Shown piece by piece: positions 13,766 through 21,559 of a stretch of DNA of 23,316 nucleotides. The position numbers and the translations under genes are program-made. The notes below the pieces were generated by a model that did no database searches, was not told the origin of the DNA, and worked only from the letters and a program-made list of their open reading frames with translations. Origin of the DNA: JBEBVQ01 sp964636205 (GTDB lineage: Bacteria > Bacteroidota > Bacteroidia > Chitinophagales > Chitinophagaceae); NCBI GenBank assembly GCA_964636205.1, contig CAZWPF010000049.1:1-23316 (forward strand). The letters run 5' to 3'. Each line of letters opens with the position of its first letter. Positions within the stretch are counted from its first letter, which is position 1.

Positions 13766-16159
13766 TTAATTACGCAATTGTTTCCCCGTTTGAAGCATTG
13801 CTTGCATCCGCTCCAGGGTTTTACGCTGTCCTGCCAGACTTAAAAACGTTTCTCTTTCCAAGTCCAGGAGGTATTGTTCACCAACCATTGTAGGTTGCGA
13901 CAGATCGCCGCCGCATATCACATATGCCAATTTCTCAGCAATAACTTTATCATAGTCACTAATATACTTGCCTCTCCACATTCCGTGGATACCTGCCAGC
14001 AATGCACCTAAACCTGCGCGTCCCTGTACCTTTATATTTTTCTTTGGCACGGGCTGTGTGTACCCCATTTGATATAAAGACAGTACTTGTTGTTTTGCAT
14101 CTGATATTCTTCTATCCCGATTTATGGAAATCCTATCATAACCCGCCCTGAAATATCCGAGTTCGAAAGCCTCCCGCGCTGATGTGGCAACTTTTGCAGT
14201 ACCAATATTAATGAACAACTGCTGCAGATAATTCAGTTCGACGTCCTCCTTTACATTTCGCTCCGAGGCCCTCAATGCCATTTCCTTTGTTCCTCCTCCA
14301 CCCGGAATCAAACCCACACCCAATTCTACCAATCCTATATAAGTTTCTGCTGCTGCCTGCACGGCGTCTGCGTGCAAACACATTTCACAACCACCACCGA
14401 GGGTCATGCCATGAGGCGCGACCACAACAGGGACACTACTGTATCTAAGGCGCATGGTTGTTTGTTGAAACTGCCTTACAGCAAGATCCAGTTCGTCGTA
14501 TTCCTGTTCTGCTGCCAACATGAAAATCAGTCCGAGATTGGCTCCTGCACTGAAATTCGCACCATCATTAGCGATGACCAGTCCTTTGAAATCCCGCTCT
14601 GCCATTGCCACTGCCTGCTGCACACCTTGCAACACTTCGCCTCCTATAGCATTCATTTTGGTTGTCCAACTCAATGCCAGCACATTATCGCCTATATCGT
14701 ACAGTTTGCATTCGCTATTTTTCCAAACTACGCTATCTAACTGATGCTTGAGAATGATGAAGGATTGTCGTTCTACTATTGGTGCATAATTTTTTGTATC
14801 GGGTTGATAATATTTTCTTTGACCATTTTCATTCCGATAAAAACTCTCAAAACCCGCATCCACCATCTGTTGTACCCATGGCGCAACTGAAAATCCATCT
14901 TCTTTCATCTCCTTAACTACCCTTTCCACACCCAATATATCCCAAGTCTCAAAAGCCCCAATTTCCCATCCAAAACCAGCCTTCATGGCTTCATCGATTT
15001 TGTACAGTTCGCCTGTTATTTCAGGAATACGATATGAAATATAAGCGAAAAGCAGATGATGAAACATTCTATAGAATTCCCCTGCCTTATCCTGACCGCC
15101 GTATAAAATTTTCAGTCGTTCATTAAGATCATCAACAGGCTTCGCCATTTCGAGGGTGGCGAATTTGGCTTTTTTCTTTGGTTGATACTGTAGCGTCTTC
15201 AGATCCAAACTAAGAATTTGTTTCTGTGGCTTTTGCTCTTTCTTATAGAAACCCTGACCCGATTTTTCCCCGAACCATTTTTGTTCGATCATTTTTTCAA
15301 AAAACGAAGGCAGTATAAATATGTCCTTTGCTTCATCATCAGCCTGTTCCATCAAACCTCGTGCGACATGTGCTAAAGTATCTAATCCTACCACATCAGC
15401 AGTACGGAAAGTAGCGGATTTCGGACGGCCCATAATCGTACCGGTTAGTGCATCTACCTCATCTATGTTCAATCCTAATTTTTGCATTGTTTGAAATACC
15501 GCCATGATTCCAAATACCCCGATTCTATTTGCAATGAAGGCTGGCGTGTCCTTACAAAGGATTGTAGTCTTTCCTAAAAACCTATCACCATATTCCAATA
15601 AGAAATTGATCACATCTTCCTTAGTATCCGGTGTCGGAATGATCTCCAACAATTCCAAATACCTCGGTGGGTTGAAGAAGTGGGTACCACAGAAATGATT
15701 TTTAAAATCTTCTGATCTTCCGTCGCACATTGCGCTAATGGACAAACCAGATGTATTGGTGGTAATTAGAGTGCCCTTCTTTCGATGCTGCTCTATTCTT
15801 TCGAAAAGTTGTTGCTTGATCTTTAAGTTTTCGACAATAGCTTCAATGATCCAGTCGCAGTCGGCAATTCTATTCAGATCGTCTTCAAGATTTCCGATGG
15901 AAATAAGGTCAATGGCGTCTTTGGTGTAGAATGAGGCCGGATTCGACTTAATAGTTGCTTGCAAAGCATTTCGAACTATACTATTTCTTACCTCGGGTGC
16001 TTCCATTGTCAGCCCTTTGGCTTTTTCTGCATCGCTTAATTGTTGTGGAATTATATCAAGTAACAGTACCTCTACGCCGATGCCGGCAAAATGCGCAGCA
16101 ATTCTCGAACCCATTACACCTGATCCAACGACTGCAACTTTCCGGATTGGTCTGTTCAT
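13766..16159 (-). CDS. fadN: Bifunctional 3-hydroxyacyl-CoA dehydrogenase / enoyl-CoA hydratase (FadN type)
   Basis: A 797-residue cytosolic enzyme for two consecutive steps of fatty-acid beta-oxidation. The order is the FadN one, dehydrogenase first: NAD fold VAVVGSGVMGSRIAAHFAG (8-26), TNTSGLSIS, CGTHFFNPPRYLELLEIIP with the catalytic His and Glu, then a C-terminal crotonase domain with FSAGANLG, PHGMTLGGGCEM and LVELGVGLIPGGGGT, retaining both catalytic glutamates. Length agrees with B. subtilis FadN (about 790). In many genomes fadN is followed by thiolase and acyl-CoA dehydrogenase genes; here the next gene is an unrelated TPR protein. It is divergent from purN over 140 bases that hold an inverted repeat. 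Confidence 0.92.
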   Translation of the reverse strand: MNRPIRKVAVVGSGVMGSRIAAHFAGIGVEVLLLDIIPQQLSDAEKAKGLTMEAPEVRNSIVRNALQATIKSNPASFYTKDAIDLISIGNLEDDLNRIADCDWIIEAIVENLKIKQQLFERIEQHRKKGTLITTNTSGLSISAMCDGRSEDFKNHFCGTHFFNPPRYLELLEIIPTPDTKEDVINFLLEYGDRFLGKTTILCKDTPAFIANRIGVFGIMAVFQTMQKLGLNIDEVDALTGTIMGRPKSATFRTADVVGLDTLAHVARGLMEQADDEAKDIFILPSFFEKMIEQKWFGEKSGQGFYKKEQKPQKQILSLDLKTLQYQPKKKAKFATLEMAKPVDDLNERLKILYGGQDKAGEFYRMFHHLLFAYISYRIPEITGELYKIDEAMKAGFGWEIGAFETWDILGVERVVKEMKEDGFSVAPWVQQMVDAGFESFYRNENGQRKYYQPDTKNYAPIVERQSFIILKHQLDSVVWKNSECKLYDIGDNVLALSWTTKMNAIGGEVLQGVQQAVAMAERDFKGLVIANDGANFSAGANLGLIFMLAAEQEYDELDLAVRQFQQTTMRLRYSSVPVVVAPHGMTLGGGCEMCLHADAVQAAAETYIGLVELGVGLIPGGGGTKEMALRASERNVKEDVELNYLQQLFINIGTAKVATSAREAFELGYFRAGYDRISINRDRRISDAKQQVLSLYQMGYTQPVPKKNIKVQGRAGLGALLAGIHGMWRGKYISDYDKVIAEKLAYVICGGDLSQPTMVGEQYLLDLERETFLSLAGQRKTLERMQAMLQTGKQLRN

Positions 16160-16186
16160 AATTCCAATTTTTACTCACAATTTAAC

Positions 16187-16194
16187 CAAATATG
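16187..16194 (-). promoter_or_regulatory. Predicted -7 element of fadN
   Basis: On the minus strand the bases read CATATTTG, one mismatch from TAnnTTTG. A TTG read on the same strand from CAA at 16212-16214 lies 17 bases upstream as a possible -33 element. The implied leader is about 20 bases. The call is tentative. Confidence 0.35.
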
Positions 16195-16199
16195 CCTAA

Positions 16200-16258
16200 T
16201 TGACCAATTGCCAATTATGAGATAAGGCCGGGTCAGCATGCAACTAAATATTGGTCAA
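16200..16258. repeat. 9-bp inverted repeat in the fadN/purN divergent region
   Basis: TTGACCAAT (16200-16208) and ATTGGTCAA (16250-16258) are perfect inverted copies, 50 bases apart start to start. The left arm lies inside the predicted spacer of the fadN promoter. It could be a pair of regulator half-sites. The match was read directly; the role is inference. Confidence 0.45.
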
Positions 16259-16299
16259 CTAATGAAAATTCAGCCGAACTGGCTTATTTTGCACTCGCA

Positions 16300-16866
16300 A
16301 TGCATTCATTAGTTTTATTTGCCTCCGGGGCCGGCTCTAATGCCCGTGCGATAATAGATTACTTCAAATCTAACAGTAAGGCTTCTGTGTCTCTGATCGT
16401 ATGCAACAATCCGACTGCCGCTGTGTTAGACATCGCCAAATCGGAGGGCATCCCGGTTTTGTTGATCGACAGAACGAGTTTTAAAAGTGACAGTTTCGCA
16501 GCTGAATTAGCTTCTTATAAACCGTCCTTAATTGTTCTCGCCGGCTTCCTCTGGAAACTGCCCGAATCGCTGGTGCGCAGTTTCCCTGATCAAATCATCA
16601 ATATACATCCGGCCTTGTTGCCTGCTTATGGTGGTAAGGGAATGTATGGAAATCATGTTCATGAAGCTGTGTTGGCTGCGCGAGAAACCGAATCCGGCAT
16701 TACCATTCACTATGTAAACGAGGTATATGATGCTGGCAGAATAGTGCTTCAGGCTCGCTGTCCGATATCTACGGATGATGATGCTGCCGGCTTGGCGCAA
16801 CGAATTCATCGACTGGAGCATTTCTTCTTCCCCAGAACCATAGAATTTTTACTGGATCATTTATAA
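16300..16866 (+). CDS. purN: Phosphoribosylglycinamide formyltransferase (GAR transformylase)
   Basis: It transfers a formyl group from 10-formyl-THF to GAR in de novo purine synthesis. The 188-residue length is normal. Motifs are the phosphate loop FASGAGSNARAI (7-18), the folate/catalytic block INIHPALLPAYGGKGMYG (100-117) with Asn101 and His103, and VNEVYDAGRIVLQ (139-151) with Asp144. All three catalytic residues are present. The ATG at 16300 lies nine bases after TTATTTTG (16284-16291), a one-mismatch -7 element, so the message would have almost no leader. It is a single-gene unit, divergent from fadN and convergent with nrdJ. Confidence 0.95.
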   Translation: MHSLVLFASGAGSNARAIIDYFKSNSKASVSLIVCNNPTAAVLDIAKSEGIPVLLIDRTSFKSDSFAAELASYKPSLIVLAGFLWKLPESLVRSFPDQIINIHPALLPAYGGKGMYGNHVHEAVLAARETESGITIHYVNEVYDAGRIVLQARCPISTDDDAAGLAQRIHRLEHFFFPRTIEFLLDHL

Positions 16867-16888
16867 GCTTCCTGTAAATACTAGTTAT

Positions 16889-16910
16889 TTCGTCACTACC
16901 AGTAGACGAA
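16889..16910 (+). terminator. Possible weak hairpin terminator of purN
   Basis: TTCGTC (16889-16894) pairs with GACGAA (16905-16910) around a ten-base loop that itself can partly pair (CTA/TAG). It begins 23 bases past the purN stop. No good T-run follows. The stronger bidirectional hairpin at 16985 may do the work instead. Confidence 0.3.
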
Positions 16911-16984
16911 GCACTTTGTATTGTCTGTCTTAGCCAACTTCCGGTCATTTGTAAATGAATTTAATTTAGGGAATCCGCAAATAA

Positions 16985-17015
16985 AAAGCCCCGCAACATC
17001 GAGTCGCGGGGCTTT
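16985..17015 (-). terminator. Intrinsic terminator of nrdJ
   Basis: AAAGCCCCGC (16985-16994) pairs perfectly with GCGGGGCTTT (17006-17015) around an eleven-base loop. Read on the minus strand, the GC-rich stem ends in a TTTTTA run, 20 bases past the nrdJ stop, a textbook intrinsic terminator. On the plus strand it can also stop purN transcripts, but with only three Ts. Confidence 0.9.
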
Positions 17016-17034
17016 CCATATACTAAGTTAATGA

Positions 17035-20000
17035 TTAGCTACATCCAGTGGTAGTTCCACAATTGGGACACATATAGCAGGTACCGTTGCGAAGTGTGAT
17101 GTTACCACAGTTTCTACAAGCCGGAGCATCTGCACTGGTTCCCATCAACTTTCGGGTATCTACGCTGCCCGAATTAGCAGCAACAACAGGTTTACCTGCG
17201 GTTATCTTAGCGTCCATTGTCGGTATTGATTTCTGCGGAGCAGTAATTCTCACTTGAGACAATTGTTGCTGAGATATTGATGACTCATCATTGGAAGGCG
17301 AGATTCTTTCCGGATCCTGAACGTGAACCAGATCGTCTCTGTCTAAATATTCATAAGCTAACAAACGGAACACGTAGTCAAGTACCGAGGTAGCCGTTTT
17401 GATATTCGGATGCTCCACCACACCTGATGGTTCAAATCTGGTAAATATGAACTTATCCACGTATTCTTCCAAAGGCACCCCATATTGTAAACCAACGGAA
17501 ATAGCGATCGCAAAGCTATTGAGTAAGCTTCTCATGGTAGCTCCTTCCTTGGCCATATCTATAAAGATCTCACCCAGAGTACCATCCCCGTATTCACCGG
17601 TGCGCAAGAACAGAGGTTGACCACCGACTTTGCCTTTATAGGTATAACCTCTTCTCTTCGCAGGTAGCTGTTTCCGCTCAACGATCCGACTAAGTTGTCG
17701 TTTCAGTTGGGTATCCGGACTGGCCTGTACCCTTTTATTTACTTCTTCGAATAATTCCTCAACAGTCAGCTGGCTCAAATCGACAATATTGCCGGCATTG
17801 AGGCTTACTTGGGTTTCTGCAACTGCTTCTGTAGTATCCTCAGTTTTCTTCTTTTTATCACTCTTATTGCTCAGAGGCTGACTCAATTTAGAGCCGTCAC
17901 GATACAATGCGCAAGCTTTCAAGCCCAGCTGCCAGCTAAGGTGGTAACAATCTTTGATTTCATCTACCGATGCTTCATTCGGCAGATTGATGGTCTTGGA
18001 GATCGCACCGCTGATGAATGGTTGTACGGCGCCCATCATCCGGATATGCCCATGTGCATGGATATATCTTTGTCCCTTTCTACCACATTTATTCGCGCAG
18101 TCAAATACCGGTAAATGTTCTTCCTTCAGATAAGGCGCACCTTCGATCATCATGGTGCCGCATACATAATCGTTGGCAGCCTCAATTTGATCATCGGTAA
18201 AGCCCAGTTCGTGCAACAGACTGAACTCGGGATCATAATACTGCTCCGGTGTAAAACCTAAGCGATGCATACATTCTTCACCCAAGGTGTATACATTAAA
18301 TACGAAACCGATTTCGAAAGCGCTTTCAACTGCTACATCGAGCTTTTTCAACTCTTCGGCGATAAAACCTTTTTCGCTTAATGTCTGATGGTTGATATAT
18401 GGAGAACCTGCAAAAGAACCATGTCCCTTAGCATAATTCACGATTTCCTCGATTTGTGCAGGACTGTATCCCAAATTCTTCAATGCTGCCGGGATAGATT
18501 GGTTAATGATTTTGAAATAACCACCGCCGGAGAGCTTTTTGAATTTAACCAGCGCAAAATCGGGTTCGATACCGGTTGTATCGCAATCCATTACCAGTCC
18601 GATCGTACCGGTAGGAGCGATCACGGTAGCCTGTGCATTTCTATAACCGTATTTTTCACCCAATTGAACAGCTTCATCCCATGCTCTGGTAGCTGCCTTC
18701 AGCAGATAATCCGGGCAATATCTTGCGTTGATCCCTACAGGTTTAATTTCTAAACCTTCATAAGCATCGGTCGCATCATAAGCTGCGGCTCTGTGATTAC
18801 GCATCACCCGAAGCATATGTTCTCTGTTTTCAGCGAATCTTGGGAATGCACCTAGGCTCTTCGCCATTTCGGCCGAAGTTTTATAGGCAACCCCATTCAT
18901 GATGGCGGTAATTGCGCCAGCGATAGCTCTTGCGTCCTCACTATCATAAGGAATACCACTCACCATCAGCATCGAACCGAGGTTAGCAAATCCTAAACCT
19001 AAAGTGCGGTAGTCGTAGCTAAGTTGTGCTACTTCAGGAGATGGGAACTGAGCCATTAACACAGAAATCTCCAACACCACAGTCCAAAGACGCACCATGT
19101 ATTCAAAACCTTCTACGTCAAAGGTATTTTCAGCTTCGTTAAAGAAACGGCGCAGATTGAGCGATGCCAGGTTACATGCTGTATTGTCTAGGAACATGTA
19201 TTCTGAACAAGGATTGGATGCGCGGATCTTACCACCCTCCGGACAAGTATGCCATTCGTTGATGGTAGTATCATATTGAGTACCGGGGTCAGCGCAACGC
19301 CAAGCAGCATATGCGATTTTTTCCCAAATCTCTTTCGCCGGCATCTTCTTCATAACCTTACCGTCACTCCGGGCGGTCATTTCCCAGTCCTCATTATTGG
19401 TAAGACGGCGGAAAAATTCGTTGGGTATTCTGACGGAATTATTAGAGTTCTGACCAGAAACGGTTCTATAGGCTTCTCCTTCGTAATCAGAAGAATAGCC
19501 AGCTGCAATCAGCGCTGCCACTTTCTTTTCTTCCTCTACTTTCCAGTCGATAAACTGAACTACTTCAGGGTGATCCAAATCCAAACAAACCATTTTAGCA
19601 GCTCTTCTGGTTGTACCACCGCTTTTTATAGCACCTGCGGCGCGGTCTCCAATTTTAAGGAAACTCATCAATCCGCTGGAAGTTCCCCCACCTGAAAGCT
19701 TTTCACCTTCTGCTCTGATATTTGAATAATTGGTTCCAACACCCGAGCCATATTTAAAAATGCGAGCCTCCCGTACCCACAAATCCATGATACCCCCTTC
19801 ATTCACCAAATCATCATCCACACTCAATATAAAGCATGCATGTGGTTGAGGTCTCTCGTAAGCGTTCTTGGAACGCTCCAGTTTACCGGTTTCAGGATCC
19901 ACGTAAAAATGCCCCTGAGGTTTGCCCTCAATACCATAGCTATTGTACAAGCCAGTGTTAAACCACTGCGGTGAATTGGGCGCGCAGCTCTGTAATAAGA

Positions 20001-20379
20001 TGCTATACACCAACTCATCATAAAATACCTGAGCATCGTCTTTGGAGGCGAAATAACCATATTTTTCACCCCAGCTCCGCCAGCAATCTGCTAAACGGTG
20101 GGCTACTTGTTTAATTGATGTTTCCCTACCCAAACTTCCGTCAGGCTGAGGAACACCCGCCTTACGAAAATATTTCTGAGCAAGAATATCGGTAGCGATC
20201 TGTGACCAGTGGCTCGGAACTTCCACATTGGTCATCTCAAATACCTTTTCCCCGTTAGGATTACGAATGACAGAGGTACGGTAGTCGTACTCGAACATGT
20301 CATACGGACTTACACCATCTTTAGTATAGTGGCGGGAGAACGTAAGCCCCTTTGTCTTTTTATTTTTAGCTTCACTCAT
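17035..20379 (-). CDS. nrdJ: Adenosylcobalamin-dependent (class II) ribonucleoside-diphosphate reductase
   Basis: It reduces ribonucleotides to deoxyribonucleotides with coenzyme B12 and needs no oxygen. The 1114-residue chain has redox Cys182 (HACFILSVDDD), finger-loop SNPCSEYMFLDNTACNLASL (388-407) with Asn389, thiyl Cys391, Glu393 and partner Cys402, and later APTGTIGLVMDCDTTGIEPD. A C-terminal TSCPD-type domain (around 880-1000, RRGYTYKGKVGGQPLFLRTG…) follows, then a cysteine-rich tail with CRNCG and CYMCPNCG that re-reduces the active site and may bind zinc. I see no N-terminal ATP-cone. The start at 20379 fits. No cobalamin riboswitch or NrdR box was recognised upstream, but DnaA-box-like sites were. 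It has its own terminator and is a single-gene unit. Confidence 0.96.
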   Translation of the reverse strand: MSEAKNKKTKGLTFSRHYTKDGVSPYDMFEYDYRTSVIRNPNGEKVFEMTNVEVPSHWSQIATDILAQKYFRKAGVPQPDGSLGRETSIKQVAHRLADCWRSWGEKYGYFASKDDAQVFYDELVYSILLQSCAPNSPQWFNTGLYNSYGIEGKPQGHFYVDPETGKLERSKNAYERPQPHACFILSVDDDLVNEGGIMDLWVREARIFKYGSGVGTNYSNIRAEGEKLSGGGTSSGLMSFLKIGDRAAGAIKSGGTTRRAAKMVCLDLDHPEVVQFIDWKVEEEKKVAALIAAGYSSDYEGEAYRTVSGQNSNNSVRIPNEFFRRLTNNEDWEMTARSDGKVMKKMPAKEIWEKIAYAAWRCADPGTQYDTTINEWHTCPEGGKIRASNPCSEYMFLDNTACNLASLNLRRFFNEAENTFDVEGFEYMVRLWTVVLEISVLMAQFPSPEVAQLSYDYRTLGLGFANLGSMLMVSGIPYDSEDARAIAGAITAIMNGVAYKTSAEMAKSLGAFPRFAENREHMLRVMRNHRAAAYDATDAYEGLEIKPVGINARYCPDYLLKAATRAWDEAVQLGEKYGYRNAQATVIAPTGTIGLVMDCDTTGIEPDFALVKFKKLSGGGYFKIINQSIPAALKNLGYSPAQIEEIVNYAKGHGSFAGSPYINHQTLSEKGFIAEELKKLDVAVESAFEIGFVFNVYTLGEECMHRLGFTPEQYYDPEFSLLHELGFTDDQIEAANDYVCGTMMIEGAPYLKEEHLPVFDCANKCGRKGQRYIHAHGHIRMMGAVQPFISGAISKTINLPNEASVDEIKDCYHLSWQLGLKACALYRDGSKLSQPLSNKSDKKKKTEDTTEAVAETQVSLNAGNIVDLSQLTVEELFEEVNKRVQASPDTQLKRQLSRIVERKQLPAKRRGYTYKGKVGGQPLFLRTGEYGDGTLGEIFIDMAKEGATMRSLLNSFAIAISVGLQYGVPLEEYVDKFIFTRFEPSGVVEHPNIKTATSVLDYVFRLLAYEYLDRDDLVHVQDPERISPSNDESSISQQQLSQVRITAPQKSIPTMDAKITAGKPVVAANSGSVDTRKLMGTSADAPACRNCGNITLRNGTCYMCPNCGTTTGCS

Positions 20380-20443
20380 GGGTGGGAGTTTTTTATTCTG
20401 GAACAGCGAAAATAACCCTTAATGCCGGAGTAGTCAGAATAAG

Positions 20444-20485
20444 TTATCCAGTAGGTTGTGGATAAAAATTAGTCCTTTATCCCCA
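20444..20485. promoter_or_regulatory. Cluster of DnaA-box-like sites upstream of nrdJ
   Basis: TGTGGATAA at 20457-20465 is the exact complement of the DnaA box TTATCCACA. TTATCCCCA at 20477-20485 matches eight of nine bases and TTATCCAGT at 20444-20452 seven of nine. The first two form an inverted repeat, TTATCCA/TGGATAA (20444-20450 with 20459-20465). They lie 65-106 bases before the nrdJ start codon. DnaA is known to control ribonucleotide reductase genes in E. coli and B. subtilis; its role here is inferred. Confidence 0.45.
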
Positions 20486-20600
20486 TTCTAAAAATATAGA
20501 AAAGGTTAAATTATAGTTCAATTACAAACCCGGCTCAAGTAATTAAAATACAATTTATTAAGAGAATATACTATAAAATATATTCTTCAGAAATCTGATT

Positions 20601-20669
20601 ATTCGCATTAAAATCCGTGAGGATTTTACCCCGCACCAGAGGTTGAATTGAAAAAATTGGTATGCGAAT
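20601..20669. repeat. Nested inverted repeats with a tight hairpin
   Basis: TAAAATCC (20609-20616) pairs with GGATTTTA (20621-20628) around GTGA, a GNRA tetraloop if read as plus-strand RNA. ATTCGCAT (20601-20608), directly before it, is the perfect inverse of ATGCGAAT at 20662-20669, giving an outer 8-bp stem. It could be a transcript-end structure of fabG on the minus strand or a small structured RNA. Confidence 0.4.
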
Positions 20670-20821
20670 TGTATGGCGAATTTAAATTATTCAAAAAGGG
20701 GACTGAAAATGCCGTCTAGGTACGTTCTATACACGAGTATCAATCGCTTTACCATATCGGACTATATGGATGAGCAACTTTTACATTTCTAGCACTCCCA
20801 TCGTAATATTTTGAATTAAAA

Positions 20822-21553
20822 TCAGCAATAAAGTCCGCCATTTACCGAAATCACTTGTCCGGTAATATATGAAGCTTGTCTGGACACGAGAAATCCAACC
20901 AGATCCGCTACTTCTTCAGGTTTACCGAACCTTTGCATCGGAATGAGCTTTGAAAGATCCTTTTCATTCAACTCGCCGGTCATATCAGTATTGATGAATC
21001 CGGGTGCGACTGCGTTTACGGTGATATTTCTTTTGGCAATCTCTTGCGCCAGAGCTTTGGTAGCGCCTATCATACCAGCTTTTGCCGCAGAATAATTTAC
21101 TTGTCCGGGCATGCCTTTTAATCCGCTGAGTGAAACAATATTGATGATCCTGCCGAAACGATGCATCAACATTGGTGTCAGCACCTGCTTAGTTACCTGG
21201 TACATGCCATCTAAGCTAGTGTGGACTACGCTATCCCATTGCTGGTCGGTCATAGACATCAACAATGCATCCTCTCTGATGCCTGCGTTATTGACCAATA
21301 CTTCAATTATTTTATCCGGATTCTGTTCTTGCCACTGTCCCAGTTCCCTAATCACCTCTTCCCGGTTACTGACATCAAATGCAAGCAGTTCCGCTGTTCC
21401 GCCTTGCTGACGAATCAGTTCGACAGTTTCCTCGGCGGCAAGTTTATTGCCCTTATAATTTACCAAAACCGGATATCCATCAGCGGCCAATTTAAGACAT
21501 ATTGCTCGTCCAATTCCTCTGGAGCCACCGGTAACTAAAGCGTATTGTTGCAT
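20822..21553 (-). CDS. fabG: 3-oxoacyl-ACP reductase (FabG-like short-chain dehydrogenase)
   Basis: A 243-residue NADPH-dependent reductase of beta-ketoacyl-ACP. It has TGGSRGIGRAI (8-18), NNAG (88-91), a catalytic Ser141 (NIVSLSG), Tyr154 and Lys158 (NYSAAKAG), and a C-terminal VNGGLYC. The catalytic-tetrad Asn, which in E. coli FabG lies in the sequence TNLSS, is Ser113 here (TSLDG). The start codon lies 6 bases after the stop of the ammonia-lyase gene, so they form one operon. That pairing is characteristic of aryl polyene/flexirubin-type pigment clusters, where this reductase works on the growing polyene chain rather than on general fatty-acid synthesis (inference from context). Confidence 0.9.
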   Translation of the reverse strand: MQQYALVTGGSRGIGRAICLKLAADGYPVLVNYKGNKLAAEETVELIRQQGGTAELLAFDVSNREEVIRELGQWQEQNPDKIIEVLVNNAGIREDALLMSMTDQQWDSVVHTSLDGMYQVTKQVLTPMLMHRFGRIINIVSLSGLKGMPGQVNYSAAKAGMIGATKALAQEIAKRNITVNAVAPGFINTDMTGELNEKDLSKLIPMQRFGKPEEVADLVGFLVSRQASYITGQVISVNGGLYC

Positions 21554-21559
21554 AAGTTT

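Larger units (their letters stand above)
20380..20821. other. Gene-free region between fabG and nrdJ
   Basis: These 442 bases hold no convincing reading frame. Next to nrdJ lie the DnaA-box-like sites (20444-20485). Further on are AGAATATA/TATATTCT (20563-20586), a tight 8-bp hairpin at 20609-20628, a flanking 8-bp inverted repeat (20601-20608 with 20662-20669), and CCATAT-CGGACT-ATATGG at 20752-20769, 53 bases past the fabG stop. One or more may be the fabG terminator. No riboswitch of a known class was recognised. Confidence 0.55.

Noticed and set aside
20444..20485. Replication origin
   Set aside because: DnaA-like boxes are present, but there is no dnaA, dnaN or other origin-linked gene and no clear unwinding element with repeats. 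Promoter control of nrdJ is the simpler reading.
20380..20821. Cobalamin riboswitch upstream of the B12-dependent nrdJ
   Set aside because: The expected GCCACTG-type B12 box and its surrounding fold were not found on the minus strand.
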